Notes: a model not told the origin generated them from the letters alone. Counted from the first letter of the stretch, positions 32,570 through 44,273 are shown. The stretch is DNA of 57,050 nucleotides from Streptomyces lacrimifluminis (GCF_014646095.1 NZ_BMMU01000040.1:1-57050), one strand, 5' to 3'. A program made the numbers and translations.

Positions 32570-34666
32570 TCAATCTTCGACTGATGTACTACGGATTTCG
32601 CAGGCGTTAGCGTCATGTTCCGGATCGGGATCACCTTCGGGCAGGTCCGGCTCGCTCTCCGGGGCGTCCGGCTCGTCGCTCAGCAACCGCTCGGCCGTGC
32701 TCCGGTGCAGCCCGGCCGCCGCCGGATCGCCGAGGTGCTCCATCGTGTCCGCCAGCCGCAGATGGAGCGCCGCCTGCAGCCGTACGTCGTCGGCGCGACG
32801 CGCCCACTCCACCGCCTCCTGGCAGGTGCGCAGCGACTCCTCGGGCCGCCCCGCGTACTCCTGGACCCGCGCCAGCTCGTTCAACGCCCGTGCGTGCGCG
32901 GCCACATCGCCGTTCTTGCGGTAGCCGGCCACCGCGGCACGCCAGTTGCGCAGCGCCTCGCCGTAACGGCCCGCGTAGGTGTGCGCGGCGGCGATACGGC
33001 CGTACAGCCGGGCGGCGTCCTCGCGCTCGTCGCGCGCCAGGCGCTGGGCGAGCGCACGCCCGTACCAGTCGGCGGCGCGGTCGTAGTCCCCGAGCTCCTG
33101 GTGCGCGCCCCCTACGGATTCCATCGCGCGCCCGGTCGCATACGGGTCGTTCGCCTCACGTCCGGCGTCCAGGGCGGCCCGGTAGCGGGCCAGCGCCTCG
33201 TTCGTACGGCCGGTCTGCGCGTCCAGGTCGGCGAGGTTCAGCAGGGCGGCGGCCCGCTCCCGGGGCAGTTCGCGCCGCTCGGCGACATCGAGGACCAGGC
33301 GGTGGATGCCGTACAGGTCGGGTGCGGCCGCCTGGGTACCGATGTGCGCGACCATCGCCTTGACCAGGGCGGACATCAGGCGGCGGGCCAGCGTGTCCAG
33401 CTCCCCGTCGGCCACCGCCAGCCGGGCCGCGGCGAGCAGCGCGGGCCGGCGGATGGTGAGCCAGTCGGCCGCCGCCCTCGGGTTCGGGAAGCGCAGCGAG
33501 CTGGGCGTGCCGAGGAGTTTCTCGCGGGCCAGCGGGCTGTCGGTCTCGGTGATCGCCCGGCAGGACACCAGCAGCCGTACGGTCCGCTCCAGCATCCGGG
33601 CCCGGGCGAGCTGGAGTTCGGCCGGGCGGTCCTGGGACTCGGCGAGAGGGCGCAGGAGGGGCAGCAGGCAGCCGGGGACCTCGTACTGCGGCAGCGGCGA
33701 CTCCACGGCCGTCAGAAGGCTCAGGGCGACGAAGTCGTCCAGGGTGGCGCGGGCGCCACCGACCGAACAGCCGGCCAGCGCCGAGGCGGTCTGCGGGTCG
33801 ACCAGGCCGCCGGGGGCCAGCGCGAGCAGTCGCAGTATCCGAGCGGCCGGGGTGGGCAGCGAGGCGTACACGAGGCGGAAGACGCGGCTCAGGGCGGTGC
33901 CCTCGTCGCCCTCGGCGTGCAGTTGCTTGGCGAGGTCGGAGACGGCCGCCTGGGGCCGGGCCGCGAGCCAGCCGCCGGCCAGCATCAGCGCGGCGGGCTG
34001 GCCCTGGCACACCTCGGCGAGCCCTTCGGCGGCGCGCGGGTCCACCGTGACGCGCACCGACCCGGTGAAGCGCTCCAGCAGTTCCACGGCGGACTTGGTG
34101 TCGAGTCCGCCCAGGGTGCACGGGCGGACGTCGGAGATCCCGGTCAGCGGGCCCCCGGAGACGGCGACGGCGAGGCAGTCGGGGTTGTCCGGCAGCAGCG
34201 CGTCGACCTGCTCGGCGTCGGCCGCGTCGTCGAGCAGGAGCAGCATCCGCCGGTCGGCCAGCGCCTCGCGCAACGCCTCGGACAGCTCGTCCTCGTCGGC
34301 GCCGGGCGGAGTGGGCAGCTCCAGGGCCGTCAGCAGTTCACGGGCGGTGCGTTCGGTCGGCACGCGCGCGCCGTCGGGTTCGGCGAGCCGGGCGCGCAGC
34401 ACACCGTCCGGGTAACTGTCCGCGACCTGCCGGGCCAGCTCCTCGGCGAGCGCGCTGCGGCCCGAGCCGGGCTTGCCGGCGATGAGGAGCACGCGCGCGC
34501 GGGGCACCTTCCGGCCCGCGAGAGTGTCGAGTCCGGCGCGCTCGATGTCGGCGCGCAGCTCCTTCAACTCTCTTGTCCTGCCGAGGAACTGACTGTCCGT
34601 AGGAACGGGCGAGCGATCGTTTCCGGACAGCTTCACGCCGTCCGTGTCCACCGCCTGATCCGTCAC
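32570..34666 (-). CDS. STAND-type NTPase with C-terminal TPR repeats
   Basis: The 698-residue protein has an NB-ARC-like NTPase: FLGRTRELKELRADIERAGL, P-loop IAGKPGSGRSALAEELA (64-71), Walker B MLLLLDDAADAEQVDALLP, and a winged-helix-like region with SLPTPAARILRLLALAPGGL. TPR repeats follow (about 475-650), for example LLNLADLDAQTGRTNEALAR and YGRIAAAHTYAGRYGEALRN. The tail is acidic. This is the layout of SARP/AfsR-like sensors without their DNA-binding domain, and of actinobacterial NB-ARC/TPR signalling proteins. No DNA-binding or effector domain is seen at the N-terminus. The GTG at 34666 is used because GGGAG lies seven bases upstream. Confidence 0.85.
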   Translation of the reverse strand: MTDQAVDTDGVKLSGNDRSPVPTDSQFLGRTRELKELRADIERAGLDTLAGRKVPRARVLLIAGKPGSGRSALAEELARQVADSYPDGVLRARLAEPDGARVPTERTARELLTALELPTPPGADEDELSEALREALADRRMLLLLDDAADAEQVDALLPDNPDCLAVAVSGGPLTGISDVRPCTLGGLDTKSAVELLERFTGSVRVTVDPRAAEGLAEVCQGQPAALMLAGGWLAARPQAAVSDLAKQLHAEGDEGTALSRVFRLVYASLPTPAARILRLLALAPGGLVDPQTASALAGCSVGGARATLDDFVALSLLTAVESPLPQYEVPGCLLPLLRPLAESQDRPAELQLARARMLERTVRLLVSCRAITETDSPLAREKLLGTPSSLRFPNPRAAADWLTIRRPALLAAARLAVADGELDTLARRLMSALVKAMVAHIGTQAAAPDLYGIHRLVLDVAERRELPRERAAALLNLADLDAQTGRTNEALARYRAALDAGREANDPYATGRAMESVGGAHQELGDYDRAADWYGRALAQRLARDEREDAARLYGRIAAAHTYAGRYGEALRNWRAAVAGYRKNGDVAAHARALNELARVQEYAGRPEESLRTCQEAVEWARRADDVRLQAALHLRLADTMEHLGDPAAAGLHRSTAERLLSDEPDAPESEPDLPEGDPDPEHDANACEIRSTSVED

Positions 34667-34837
34667 GGGCCACACTCCCGTCCACCTGCACGCGCAAGCC
34701 CGCCGGGACTCCGGTTCGGGCGTTTCCAGAGCCTAGTTCACGCTCTGCAACGATCTGTGCGGAGCGCGGCGGGCAGGTCGCCCGATCGGATCAGCCGATG
34801 GTCACACCGGACGCGGCAGGCGGCCCCTGCGGGCGCC

Positions 34838-35467
34838 TCAGGCCTCGAAGGGCCTGGCCGGCCACGGCGCCTCGGCCGGGCGCAGTGCGTCGAGTCCGTC
34901 GCCCTTCTCGGCCGCCACCAGCGAAAGGACGCCCACGACCAAGCAGTTGCTGTGCACCTCGCCGGCGAGGACACCCCGCACGAGCTCGTCGACGGGCACG
35001 CGCGCGTGCTCCATGTCGGCCTCCTCGTCCTCGACCTCGAAGCGCTCCCCCTCGGCCTCGGACAGATTCCGGGCCAGGAAGATCCGTACGGCCTCGTCGC
35101 AGCCGCCCGCCGTGGGGTAGACGTCGGTCAGCACCCGCCAGTCCTCGGCCTTGACGTGCGCCTCCTCGTACAGCTCGCGCTGTGCGGCGCGCAGCGGATT
35201 CTCGCCAGGTACGTCGAGCAGGCCGGCCGGGATCTCCCAGAGCCGCTGCCGGACGGGGTGGCGGTACTGCCGGATCAGCAGGACGCGGCCTTCGGCGTCG
35301 AGGGCGAGGACGCCCACGGAGCCGGGGTGGACCTGGTAGTCGCGGCCCACGACCGAGCCGTCGGGCATGACCACCTCGTCGGTGCGCACGGAGGTCTTGT
35401 TGCCCACGAAGGGGGTCCGGGTCGCCCGGGTCTCCCACTCCTCCGGAGTGTCCTTGATGGTCGTCAT
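34838..35467 (-). CDS. ADP-ribose pyrophosphatase-type Nudix hydrolase
   Basis: The 209-residue enzyme has SVGVLALDAEGRVLLIRQYR, EIPAGLLDVPGENPLRAAQR then ELYEEAHV (Nudix box with one extra residue between the glycine and the first glutamate, as in other streptomycete ADPR hydrolases) and AEDWRVLTDVYPTAGGCDEA downstream. It likely cleaves ADP-ribose to AMP and ribose-5-phosphate. It lies 131 bp downstream of pyrG on the same strand, so may be co-transcribed. Confidence 0.9.
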   Translation of the reverse strand: MTTIKDTPEEWETRATRTPFVGNKTSVRTDEVVMPDGSVVGRDYQVHPGSVGVLALDAEGRVLLIRQYRHPVRQRLWEIPAGLLDVPGENPLRAAQRELYEEAHVKAEDWRVLTDVYPTAGGCDEAVRIFLARNLSEAEGERFEVEDEEADMEHARVPVDELVRGVLAGEVHSNCLVVGVLSLVAAEKGDGLDALRPAEAPWPARPFEA

Positions 35468-35534
35468 GCCGACTTGTCCTCCCACATCCCACATCCCGCA
35501 TCCCGCCCGAACACAAGAAACCGGCCCAGAAACC

Positions 35535-35581
35535 GGCACAGAAAACCGGGGCACGCACCCCCAAAGGCGCGCACCCCGGTC
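35535..35581 (-). terminator. Imperfect GC hairpin after pyrG
   Basis: ACCGGGGCACGC and GCGCACCCCGGT pair with two mismatches between pyrG and the Nudix gene; possibly only attenuating. Confidence 0.4.
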
Positions 35582-35598
35582 ACCGTACAGCCCTTGCG

Positions 35599-37278
<1,680 letters not shown>

Positions 37279-37807
37279 GGCCAAGGCGGGGCTCCCGTGG
37301 TCGCGGTCTGGGGTGCGGTACGGCCGCCCGGCCCGGAGTTTTCCGGGTTTTCACTGGGGGAGCCGTCGCTGCGGTTCGGGGGTTTCCTGCCCACCGGTCC
37401 ACGGGCTACCAGGGTATCAGCGACCCGAGGAGATGACTCCCGGCCACGCTCCGCGCACGCCCGGACACGCATCCCATACACGAGTCACCATCACCCTGTC
37501 CTGCGCTCACCCGAAACAGCGTCCGCTCACCCGAGCTTCACTCATTCAGCGGACCCGGGTTGTCCGGAGCGGCACGCGGATCATCTGAGTGCGTCGTATG
37601 CTCCTCGGACACTCGCTGCCGAGCCCGGCCGGCAACACGGCACCACCCCGCCCGTAACCCCGGAAAAACGAGCGCTCGTCAGCCCGTTGAGCAAAGATTG
37701 GTGTTTGCTTCACCGCTCAACGATGCTGGACAACGAACCCCTGACCGCAAGATCGAGACCCCCTTTTTCCTTTTGGGGGCGACGTGGCCGTTCGACTGGA
37801 GTTGCAC
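37279..37807. other. Divergent promoter region between pyrG and the GH15 gene
   Basis: No gene is supported. A 38-bp inverted repeat with arms CGTTGAGC (37685-37692) and GCTCAACG (37715-37722) lies about 85 bases before the GH15 start. The rest shows nothing specific. Confidence 0.45.
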
Positions 37808-39613
37808 GTGGCCGGGCTCATCGAGGACTACGCACTCATCGGGGACATGCAGACCGCCGCTCTGGTCTGCCGGGACGGCACAGTCGACTGGCTGTGCCTT
37901 CCCCGCTTCGACTCCCACGCCGTCTTCGCGGGACTGCTCGGCACCGAGGAGCACGGCTTCTGGCGCCTCGGTCCCGCGCACGCGGCGGACGCAGAACCGC
38001 CCGTAGCGGCCCGCCGCCGCTACCGGGGCGACTCGCTGATCCTCGAATCCGAGTGGGACACCCCGCGCGGCACGGTCAGAGTGACCGATTTCATGCCTCC
38101 TCGCGACGGCGCCCCGCAGCTGATCCGCATCGTGGAGGGCGTCAGCGGCCGGGTGCCGATGCGCTCGGCCCTGCGCATGCGGTTCTCGTACGGTCGTGTC
38201 GTGCCGTGGGTGCACAAGCACGAGGGGCGGACGGTCGCCGTCGCCGGCCCCGACTCGGTGTGGTTCGACACCACCGCCGAGACGTACGGCAAGTCCCTGA
38301 CGACGTACGCCGACTTCACGGTGGCGCCGGGCGACCGGATCGCCTTCACGATCTCCTGGGAGCCCTCGCACAAGCAGCCGCCCGCGCTGCCCGAGCCGGA
38401 GCAGTCCCTCGACGCCACCGAGGACTTCTGGCGCGAGTGGGTCGAGCAGTGCACGTACCACGGCCCCTACCGGGAGGCGGTCGTCCGCTCGCTCATCACG
38501 CTGAAGGCACTGACGTACGCGCCGACCGGCGGCATCGTGGCCGCCCCGACCACCTCCCTCCCGGAGGACATCGGCGGCGTGCGCAACTGGGACTACCGCT
38601 ACACATGGCTGCGCGACGCGGCCATCACCCTCTCCTCCCTCCTGCGCACCGGCTACCGCGACGAGGCCCGCGCCTGGCGCGAGTGGCTGCTGCGCGCGGT
38701 CGCCGGCGACCCGGAGAACCTGCAGATCATGTACGGCATCGCGGGCGAACGGGAGCTGGGCGAGGCCGAGTTGGACTGGCTGCCCGGCTACGAGAACTCG
38801 GGCCCCGTCCGCGTCGGCAACGGCGCGGCGCACCAGCTCCAGCTGGATGTGTACGGCGAGGTCACCGAGGCCCTGCACCTGGCCCACATGACGGGTCTGG
38901 CCCGCAACGACTACGCCTCCCTGCTCCAGCTGAAGCTGATCCGCTATCTGGAGCAGCACTGGGACGAGCCCGACGAGGGCATCTGGGAGGTGCGCGGCCC
39001 GCGCCGGCACTTCGTGCACTCCAAGGTCATGGCCTGGGTCGCGGTGGACCGCACGATCAAGCTCATCGAGTCCGGCGACGCGGACGGCCCGCTGGAGAAG
39101 TGGCGCGACCTGCGCGACGACATCCACCGGGACGTGTGTGAGAAGGGTTACGACAAGGAGCGCAACACCTTCACCCAGTCGTACGGCTCGAAGGAGCTGG
39201 ACGCCTCCCTGCTGCTGATCCCGCAGATGGGTTTCCTGCCTCCCGACGACAAGCGGGTCATCGGCACGATCGAGGCCATCCAGCGCGAACTGTCCACCGA
39301 GGACGGCTTCATCCTGCGCTACCCGACGACCTCGGGCGGCGACGAGAACCTCGACGGTCTGCCGGGCGACGAGGGCGCGTTCCTCGCCTGTTCGTTCTGG
39401 ATGGCGGACGACCTGGCGATGATCGGCCGGGTCGACGAGGCCCGCAAGCTCTTCGAGAAGCTCCTCGCCCTCCGCAACGACCTGGGCCTGCTGGCCGAGG
39501 AGTGGGACCCGCGCCTCAAGCGCCAGGTGGGCAACTTCCCGCAGGCCTTCAGCCACGTCCCGCTGATCGACACGGCACTGAGGCTGACGGCTTCGGGGGC
39601 GTACGGCGGCTGA
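37808..39613 (+). CDS. Glycoside hydrolase family 15 protein (trehalase/glucoamylase-like)
   Basis: The 601-residue protein begins VAGLIEDYALIGDMQTAALV and has the GH15 features WLCLPRFDSHAVFAGLLG, TSLPEDIGGVRNWDYRYTWL with RDAAITLSSLL (first catalytic Glu region), YTWLRDA, and TEDGFILRYPTTSGGDENLD near the second acid (LPGDEGAFLACSFW). Actinobacterial members include trehalases and glucan hydrolases; trehalose is a plausible substrate. No signal peptide, so cytosolic. The GTG at 37808 has GGAG six to seven bases before it; an earlier GTG at 37784 is weaker. Confidence 0.88.
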   Translation: MAGLIEDYALIGDMQTAALVCRDGTVDWLCLPRFDSHAVFAGLLGTEEHGFWRLGPAHAADAEPPVAARRRYRGDSLILESEWDTPRGTVRVTDFMPPRDGAPQLIRIVEGVSGRVPMRSALRMRFSYGRVVPWVHKHEGRTVAVAGPDSVWFDTTAETYGKSLTTYADFTVAPGDRIAFTISWEPSHKQPPALPEPEQSLDATEDFWREWVEQCTYHGPYREAVVRSLITLKALTYAPTGGIVAAPTTSLPEDIGGVRNWDYRYTWLRDAAITLSSLLRTGYRDEARAWREWLLRAVAGDPENLQIMYGIAGERELGEAELDWLPGYENSGPVRVGNGAAHQLQLDVYGEVTEALHLAHMTGLARNDYASLLQLKLIRYLEQHWDEPDEGIWEVRGPRRHFVHSKVMAWVAVDRTIKLIESGDADGPLEKWRDLRDDIHRDVCEKGYDKERNTFTQSYGSKELDASLLLIPQMGFLPPDDKRVIGTIEAIQRELSTEDGFILRYPTTSGGDENLDGLPGDEGAFLACSFWMADDLAMIGRVDEARKLFEKLLALRNDLGLLAEEWDPRLKRQVGNFPQAFSHVPLIDTALRLTASGAYGG

Positions 39614-39625
39614 AAACCGACGACC

Positions 39626-39662
39626 AGTTCCCCGCGCCCCTTTTCCAGGGGCGCGGGGAACT
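39626..39662 (+). terminator. Perfect 16-bp hairpin after the GH15 gene
   Basis: AGTTCCCCGCGCCCCT (39626-39641) and its complement (39647-39662). The right arm is also the start of a repeat-family unit. Confidence 0.85.
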
Positions 39663-39715
39663 GCTTTTAGGGGCGTGGGGAACTGCGCGACCAGCCACAA
39701 CGGCGCCGCACCCGA
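39647..39715. repeat. Streptomyces GGGGCGCGGGGAACTGCGCGACCAGCC-type repeats, two units
   Basis: One unit is AGGGGCGCGGGGAACTGC at 39647; a second, AGGGGCGTGGGGAACTGCGC with GACCAGCCACAACGG, starts at 39669. A close copy lies at 46118. Confidence 0.75.
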
Positions 39716-39785
39716 AAACGGCGCCCTCCCGTCCGAGCGTCTACGCTGGAACCACGCAAATGCCCCTTATCGGAAGGGGATCACC

Positions 39786-41168
39786 ATGGCTTCCCCCTCA
39801 AAGGCAGGCGCAGCCCTGACCGCGCTGCGCGAAGATCTCACCGGCGACGTGCTCGCCCCGGGGGATCCGGGATACGACGACGCCCGGACCGTCTTCAACG
39901 CCATGATCGACCGGCGTCCGGCGGTGATCGCGCGGTGCGCGGACGAAGCCGACGTGGCCCGATCCGTGCGCTTCGCCCGGGACCTGGACCTGCCGATCGC
40001 GGTGCGCGGCGGCGGCCACAGCGTGGCGGGCATGGGCCTCAACGACGGCGGTCTGGTGATCGATCTGCGCCGGATGTGCGAGGTGACCGTCCAACGGGCG
40101 GCGCAGTCGGTACGGGTCCAGGGCGGGGCCCTGATGAGTCACCTGGACCGGGCGACCCAGCCGCACGGGCTGGCGACCACCGGCGGCCGGGTCTCCACGA
40201 CCGGGGTGGCCGGCTTCGTCCTCGGCGGCGGCAGCGGCTGGCTCGACCGGACCCATGGCCTCGCCGTCGACAACCTCCTGAGTGTCGACCTGGTCACCTG
40301 CGACGGCACCCCGGTCCACGCGAGCGCCGAGCAGAACCCTGAGCTGTTCTGGGCCCTGCACGGCGGCGGCGGAAACTTCGGCGTCGCCACCTCGCTCACC
40401 CTGGGACTGCACGAACTGCCCGCGTTCTCCGTCGCGCTGCTGCTCTACCTCCCCGAGTTCGGCCGCGAGGTCACCCGCACCTACCGTGACGTGATCGAGG
40501 CAGGCCCGGTCGAGGCGAGCGGCGGGATCATCCATCTCACCGGCCCGCCGGAGGAGTTCGTCCCGCCTCATCTGGTCGGACACCTGCTGTGCGGTGCGCT
40601 GCTGACGTACGCGGGTACCGAGGACGACATGCGCAAGCTCGTCGAGCCGCTGCTGGCACTGCCGCACGAGGCGGAGATCGTCACCGCGATCCCGTACGCC
40701 GACTTCCAGTGCATGCTCGACGACCCGCCGGGGCTGCGGAACTACTGGTCGGCCGAGTACCTGTCGGGCGCGCCCGACGAGCTCGTGGACGTCTTCTGCG
40801 CTCTCGGGGACGCCCTTCCCGTGCCCACCGGAACCCAGAGCGCGCTGTTCCCGCTCGGCGGCGCCATCGCCGACGGGCCGTCCGAGTACCCCGTCCCCTA
40901 CCGCGACGCCCGGTGGGCGGTCCACCCCTTCGGCATCTGGGAGGACCCGGCCGACGACGAGCGCTGCGTCCAGTGGGTCCACGACGTCCGTACCGCCGTC
41001 CGGCCGTGGAGCACCGGCGCGGTCTACCTCAACTTCATCGGGGACGAGGGCGCGGAGCGCGTGATCGCGGGCCTCGGCGCCGAGAACACGCGCCGGCTGG
41101 CGTCGGTGAAGCGGCAGTACGACCCGGACAACGTGTTCCGCTTCAACCACAACATCGTTCCGGCGTAG
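39786..41168 (+). CDS. FAD-linked oxidoreductase, berberine-bridge-enzyme-like (BBE)
   Basis: The 460-residue protein has an N-terminal PCMH FAD domain with IAVRGGGHSVAGMGLNDGGL (His78, the usual 8-alpha-histidyl FAD link) and VAGFVLGGGSGWLDRTHGLA, a substrate domain, and the C-terminal BBE motif VKRQYDPDNVFRFNHNI. The cysteine of bicovalent flavoenzymes is absent (TTGVAGF). No signal peptide. Oxidises an unknown alcohol, sugar or alkaloid-like substrate with oxygen. The ATG at 39786 follows GGAAGGGG. Confidence 0.88.
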   Translation: MASPSKAGAALTALREDLTGDVLAPGDPGYDDARTVFNAMIDRRPAVIARCADEADVARSVRFARDLDLPIAVRGGGHSVAGMGLNDGGLVIDLRRMCEVTVQRAAQSVRVQGGALMSHLDRATQPHGLATTGGRVSTTGVAGFVLGGGSGWLDRTHGLAVDNLLSVDLVTCDGTPVHASAEQNPELFWALHGGGGNFGVATSLTLGLHELPAFSVALLLYLPEFGREVTRTYRDVIEAGPVEASGGIIHLTGPPEEFVPPHLVGHLLCGALLTYAGTEDDMRKLVEPLLALPHEAEIVTAIPYADFQCMLDDPPGLRNYWSAEYLSGAPDELVDVFCALGDALPVPTGTQSALFPLGGAIADGPSEYPVPYRDARWAVHPFGIWEDPADDERCVQWVHDVRTAVRPWSTGAVYLNFIGDEGAERVIAGLGAENTRRLASVKRQYDPDNVFRFNHNIVPA

Positions 41169-41241
41169 ACGAGCCACTCGTGCCGCCGATGCGCAGGTCG
41201 CAGCTCGTCAGCCGTACGCGGGTGCGGGTAGCGTCCGCTGC

Positions 41242-42885
41242 ATGGACAGCCGTACGGACAGCCGTTTCGAGACCCGGGGCGCCGGCATCACCGTGCGGCG
41301 GGCGCTGGAGCTGCCCGGGCTGCGCAGCGGGCTGCCGGAGATCCTGGCGGGCGGCGACCGGCTGGGGCGGACCGTGCGGTGGGTGCACGCGGGCGAGGTC
41401 CCGCACATCGCCTCGCTGCTGAAGGGCGGCGAACTGCTGCTGACGACCGGGTACGGGCTCGGCACCCGCCCCGCCGAGCAGCGCGCGTTCGTCCGCACCC
41501 TCGCCGAGCGGGGCATCGCGGCGCTCGTCGTGGAGCTGGGCCCCCGCTTCACCCGGCTGCCCGCGGCCCTCGTCGAGACGGCCCGCTCGACCGGTCTCCC
41601 CCTGGTCCAGCTGCACCGTGAGGTGCCTTTCGTGGCCGTCACCGAGGAGATCCACACCGAGATCGTCAACGGCCACTACGCGCTGCTCCAGCGGGCCGAG
41701 GAGGTTCACCGGCGCTGCACGGAGGCCCTGCTGGGCGGCGGCGGCATTCCGCAGGTCCTGGGCATCCTGGCCGACTTCTGCGGCAACCCGGTCTTCCTGG
41801 AGACGACGGACGGACGGCTCCTGTACGCCGCCGGAGCCGGCCCCGAGGGCGCCGACCCGCTCCAGGTGTGGGAGGGCCTGCGCGCCCAGCACAAGGACGC
41901 GCCGCCGCCCGCCGGTTCCGCCGTCGTCGATGTCCCCGGGGGCGGCCCCGGCACCGGCTCGGTCCGCGCACGTCTGGTCCTGCTCCCCGTCCTCGAACCC
42001 CTTGCGCCCGTGCACCGGATGGCCGCCGAGCGGGCCGCGGGCATCCTGGCCGTCGTCCTGATGCAGGCCCGCCAGGAGGAGGAGCTGGCGGCGCGTGGCC
42101 GCGGCGACTTCCTCACCGACCTCGCCGAGGGCCGCGTCGACGCGGAGGCCGCGCCCGCCCAGGCCCGCGTCCTCGGCTTCAAGCCCGGCGCCGGCCCACT
42201 GCTGCCGATGGTGATGCGGCTCGGCGACACCCTGTCCCCGGGCGGCGGCTGGGCGGTGCTGGCACGGGCGGTCACGGAGGAGCTGGCGTCGGTGGGCGTG
42301 CCGGTGCTGCTGGGCGTACGGCCGGTCGAGGGGCGCGTGCCGCTGCTGGTGGGCCTGCGTACGGAGTCCGAGCGCCCGGCGGTCGCCGACCGGGTCGCGG
42401 CAGCGCTTCGGGCGGGTGTGGAGCGCGCCGGGATGCAACGCCCGGGCGCGCAGCCGCCGGTGGTCGTGGTCGGGGTCGCCGGTGGCTGGGCGGCGGCCTC
42501 GGCGGGTCTGCGTCACGCGGCGGAGACGGCGACGGCGGCCCAGGGGCTGCCGGACCGCCCCTGGTACGACGCCCGCCGTCTGGACATCGACCTGCTGCTG
42601 TGGCGCCTGCGCGACCAGCCGGACCTGGCGGCCTTCGTGGACCGCGCGATCGGCCCGCTGCGCACCCACGACCATCGCTCCAAGCCGCCGCTGCTGCCCA
42701 CCCTGGAGACGTATCTGGCCCATGCGGGCCGCAAGGCGGAGACGGCCCGTGAACTCCACCTCAACCGCCAGACCCTCTACAACCGCCTCGCCCGGATCGG
42801 GGAGTTGCTGGGCACGGACCTCGACGACCCGCAGACGGTACTGGCGTTGAGCCTGGCGCTACGGGCCCGCAGGCACGTGGCGTGA
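41242..42885 (+). CDS. PucR-family transcriptional regulator
   Basis: The 547-residue protein has a PucR sensory domain (about 15-140: TVRRALELPGLRSGLPEILA, SLLKGGELLLTTGYGLG), a central GAF-like region (about 160-265) and a C-terminal PucR helix-turn-helix (about 480-547: LLPTLETYLAHAGRKAETAR, LHLNRQTLYNRLARIGELLG). Such regulators control purine, GABA or other nitrogen use genes. It follows the BBE oxidoreductase on the same strand by 73 bp and may regulate it. Confidence 0.92.
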   Translation: MDSRTDSRFETRGAGITVRRALELPGLRSGLPEILAGGDRLGRTVRWVHAGEVPHIASLLKGGELLLTTGYGLGTRPAEQRAFVRTLAERGIAALVVELGPRFTRLPAALVETARSTGLPLVQLHREVPFVAVTEEIHTEIVNGHYALLQRAEEVHRRCTEALLGGGGIPQVLGILADFCGNPVFLETTDGRLLYAAGAGPEGADPLQVWEGLRAQHKDAPPPAGSAVVDVPGGGPGTGSVRARLVLLPVLEPLAPVHRMAAERAAGILAVVLMQARQEEELAARGRGDFLTDLAEGRVDAEAAPAQARVLGFKPGAGPLLPMVMRLGDTLSPGGGWAVLARAVTEELASVGVPVLLGVRPVEGRVPLLVGLRTESERPAVADRVAAALRAGVERAGMQRPGAQPPVVVVGVAGGWAAASAGLRHAAETATAAQGLPDRPWYDARRLDIDLLLWRLRDQPDLAAFVDRAIGPLRTHDHRSKPPLLPTLETYLAHAGRKAETARELHLNRQTLYNRLARIGELLGTDLDDPQTVLALSLALRARRHVA

Positions 42886-42897
42886 ACCTCCGCGGCT

Positions 42898-44028
42898 TCA
42901 GGTCAGCGGCCGGGGCCGTGTGAACTCGTCGTAGACACTCAACACTTGGGCGACGGTCTCGTCCTCGGTGGGCCAGGTGGCGAGCTGCCGGACACCCCGC
43001 TCCCGGAGGGCCTCCCGGCGCTCCGGATCCCCGAGCAGCCGTACGACAGCCCTGCCGAGCGCCACCGCGTCGCCGTAGGGGACGAGTTCGGCCGCGTCCC
43101 CGACCAGCTCCGGAACACCTCCCACGGCGGTCGCGATCAGCGGCACGCGCGCGTGGAGGGCCTCCTGGGCGAGAACGGAGCGCGACTCCCAACGGCTGGG
43201 CAGAAGCGCGAGATCGGCGGCGAGCAGCAGTTCGTCCACGTCGTCACGCCGCCCGATGAGCCGGACCGGCAGCCCCTCGTTCTCGATGCGGCCCTGCAAC
43301 TCCGCCCGCAGCGGCCCCTCCCCCGCGATCACGAGGAGCGGCTCGGGATCGAGACCGCGCCACGCGCGTACGGCGTCCAGCAGGACGTCGTACCCCCGGT
43401 GCCGGTACAGATTGCCGACGGCCATGAGCAACGGGCGGTCCGTGGCACCGAGTTCGGCCCGCGTCTTGCACCGGTCCGACTCGTCCCGCCCCAGGGTCCC
43501 GCGCGGGGCGGGCAGCGCCACGGCGGACAGCCGGGCGTCCCGGGCCCCGCGCCGCCGGGCCCGGTCCACGAGGTCGGAGGAGGTCCCGAGGACGACGGCG
43601 GCGGCCTTCACGACCCGCCGCTCCAGCACCCTCAGCAGCTGGGCGCGCGGCCCCTCGGCGTACGCGCGGTTGTGCCAGGTGACGATCAGCGGAGTGCGGC
43701 GCCCACTGAGCGCGAGGGCGGCCCGGAAGGAGGCGTGCAGCCCGTGCGCGTGCACGAGGTCGGCGTTCGAACAGGCCGCGCGCAGCGCCGCCACCGAGCC
43801 GGGGTCGCTGCTGCGCGGGATGGGCACGTGTTCGGCACCGGCGCCCGTGAAGTCGTACGCGCTGTCGGCGTCGGTGGGGGCGCACACGGTGACACGCACG
43901 CCTCTCGCGACCAGCCCCGCGGCCAGCGAGCGCACGTGCTGGCTGCTGCCGGCGTTGCCGCCGCCGAGCACCTGCACGGTGCGCAGCGGCGACTGACCGT
44001 GCGGTGAGTGGCTGCTCGCGGGGCTCAC
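42898..44028 (-). CDS. Glycosyltransferase family 4 (GT-B)
   Basis: The 376-residue enzyme has an N-terminal acceptor domain with TVQVLGGGNAGSSQHVRSLA and ADLVHAHGLHASFRAALALS, and a donor domain with LLMAVGNLYRHRGYDVLLDA, DELLLAADLALLPSRWESRS and ALHARVPLIATAVGGVPELV (E-x7-E region). Donor and acceptor are unknown. It is encoded next to recN but not obviously related. A GTG at 44028 is used. Confidence 0.9.
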   Translation of the reverse strand: MSPASSHSPHGQSPLRTVQVLGGGNAGSSQHVRSLAAGLVARGVRVTVCAPTDADSAYDFTGAGAEHVPIPRSSDPGSVAALRAACSNADLVHAHGLHASFRAALALSGRRTPLIVTWHNRAYAEGPRAQLLRVLERRVVKAAAVVLGTSSDLVDRARRRGARDARLSAVALPAPRGTLGRDESDRCKTRAELGATDRPLLMAVGNLYRHRGYDVLLDAVRAWRGLDPEPLLVIAGEGPLRAELQGRIENEGLPVRLIGRRDDVDELLLAADLALLPSRWESRSVLAQEALHARVPLIATAVGGVPELVGDAAELVPYGDAVALGRAVVRLLGDPERREALRERGVRQLATWPTEDETVAQVLSVYDEFTRPRPLT

Positions 44029-44273
44029 GTGGCCGGGGGCTCCTGGTTCGGCATCGGGCGGTCACGAAGAAAAGGACACGGAGAAACGTACAGAAGGTTT
44101 GGGCGGAAGGGGTGTACCGCGCTGCTTCCTCCGTGTACGGGGGTATTCCGTGCTCCTTCAAGGATGCCAGTACGTACGGGTGTTCCGAACCACGGAGGGG
44201 TGGGGCCGGTCACTCACACGGGTGAGAGGGACCCCACCGGACACCGACCGTTCGAACATCGACCGTTCGAACG

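Noticed and set aside
40400..41177. Minus-strand frame over the FAD oxidoreductase
   Set aside because: It is a compositional shadow; the plus frame has complete FAD and BBE motifs.
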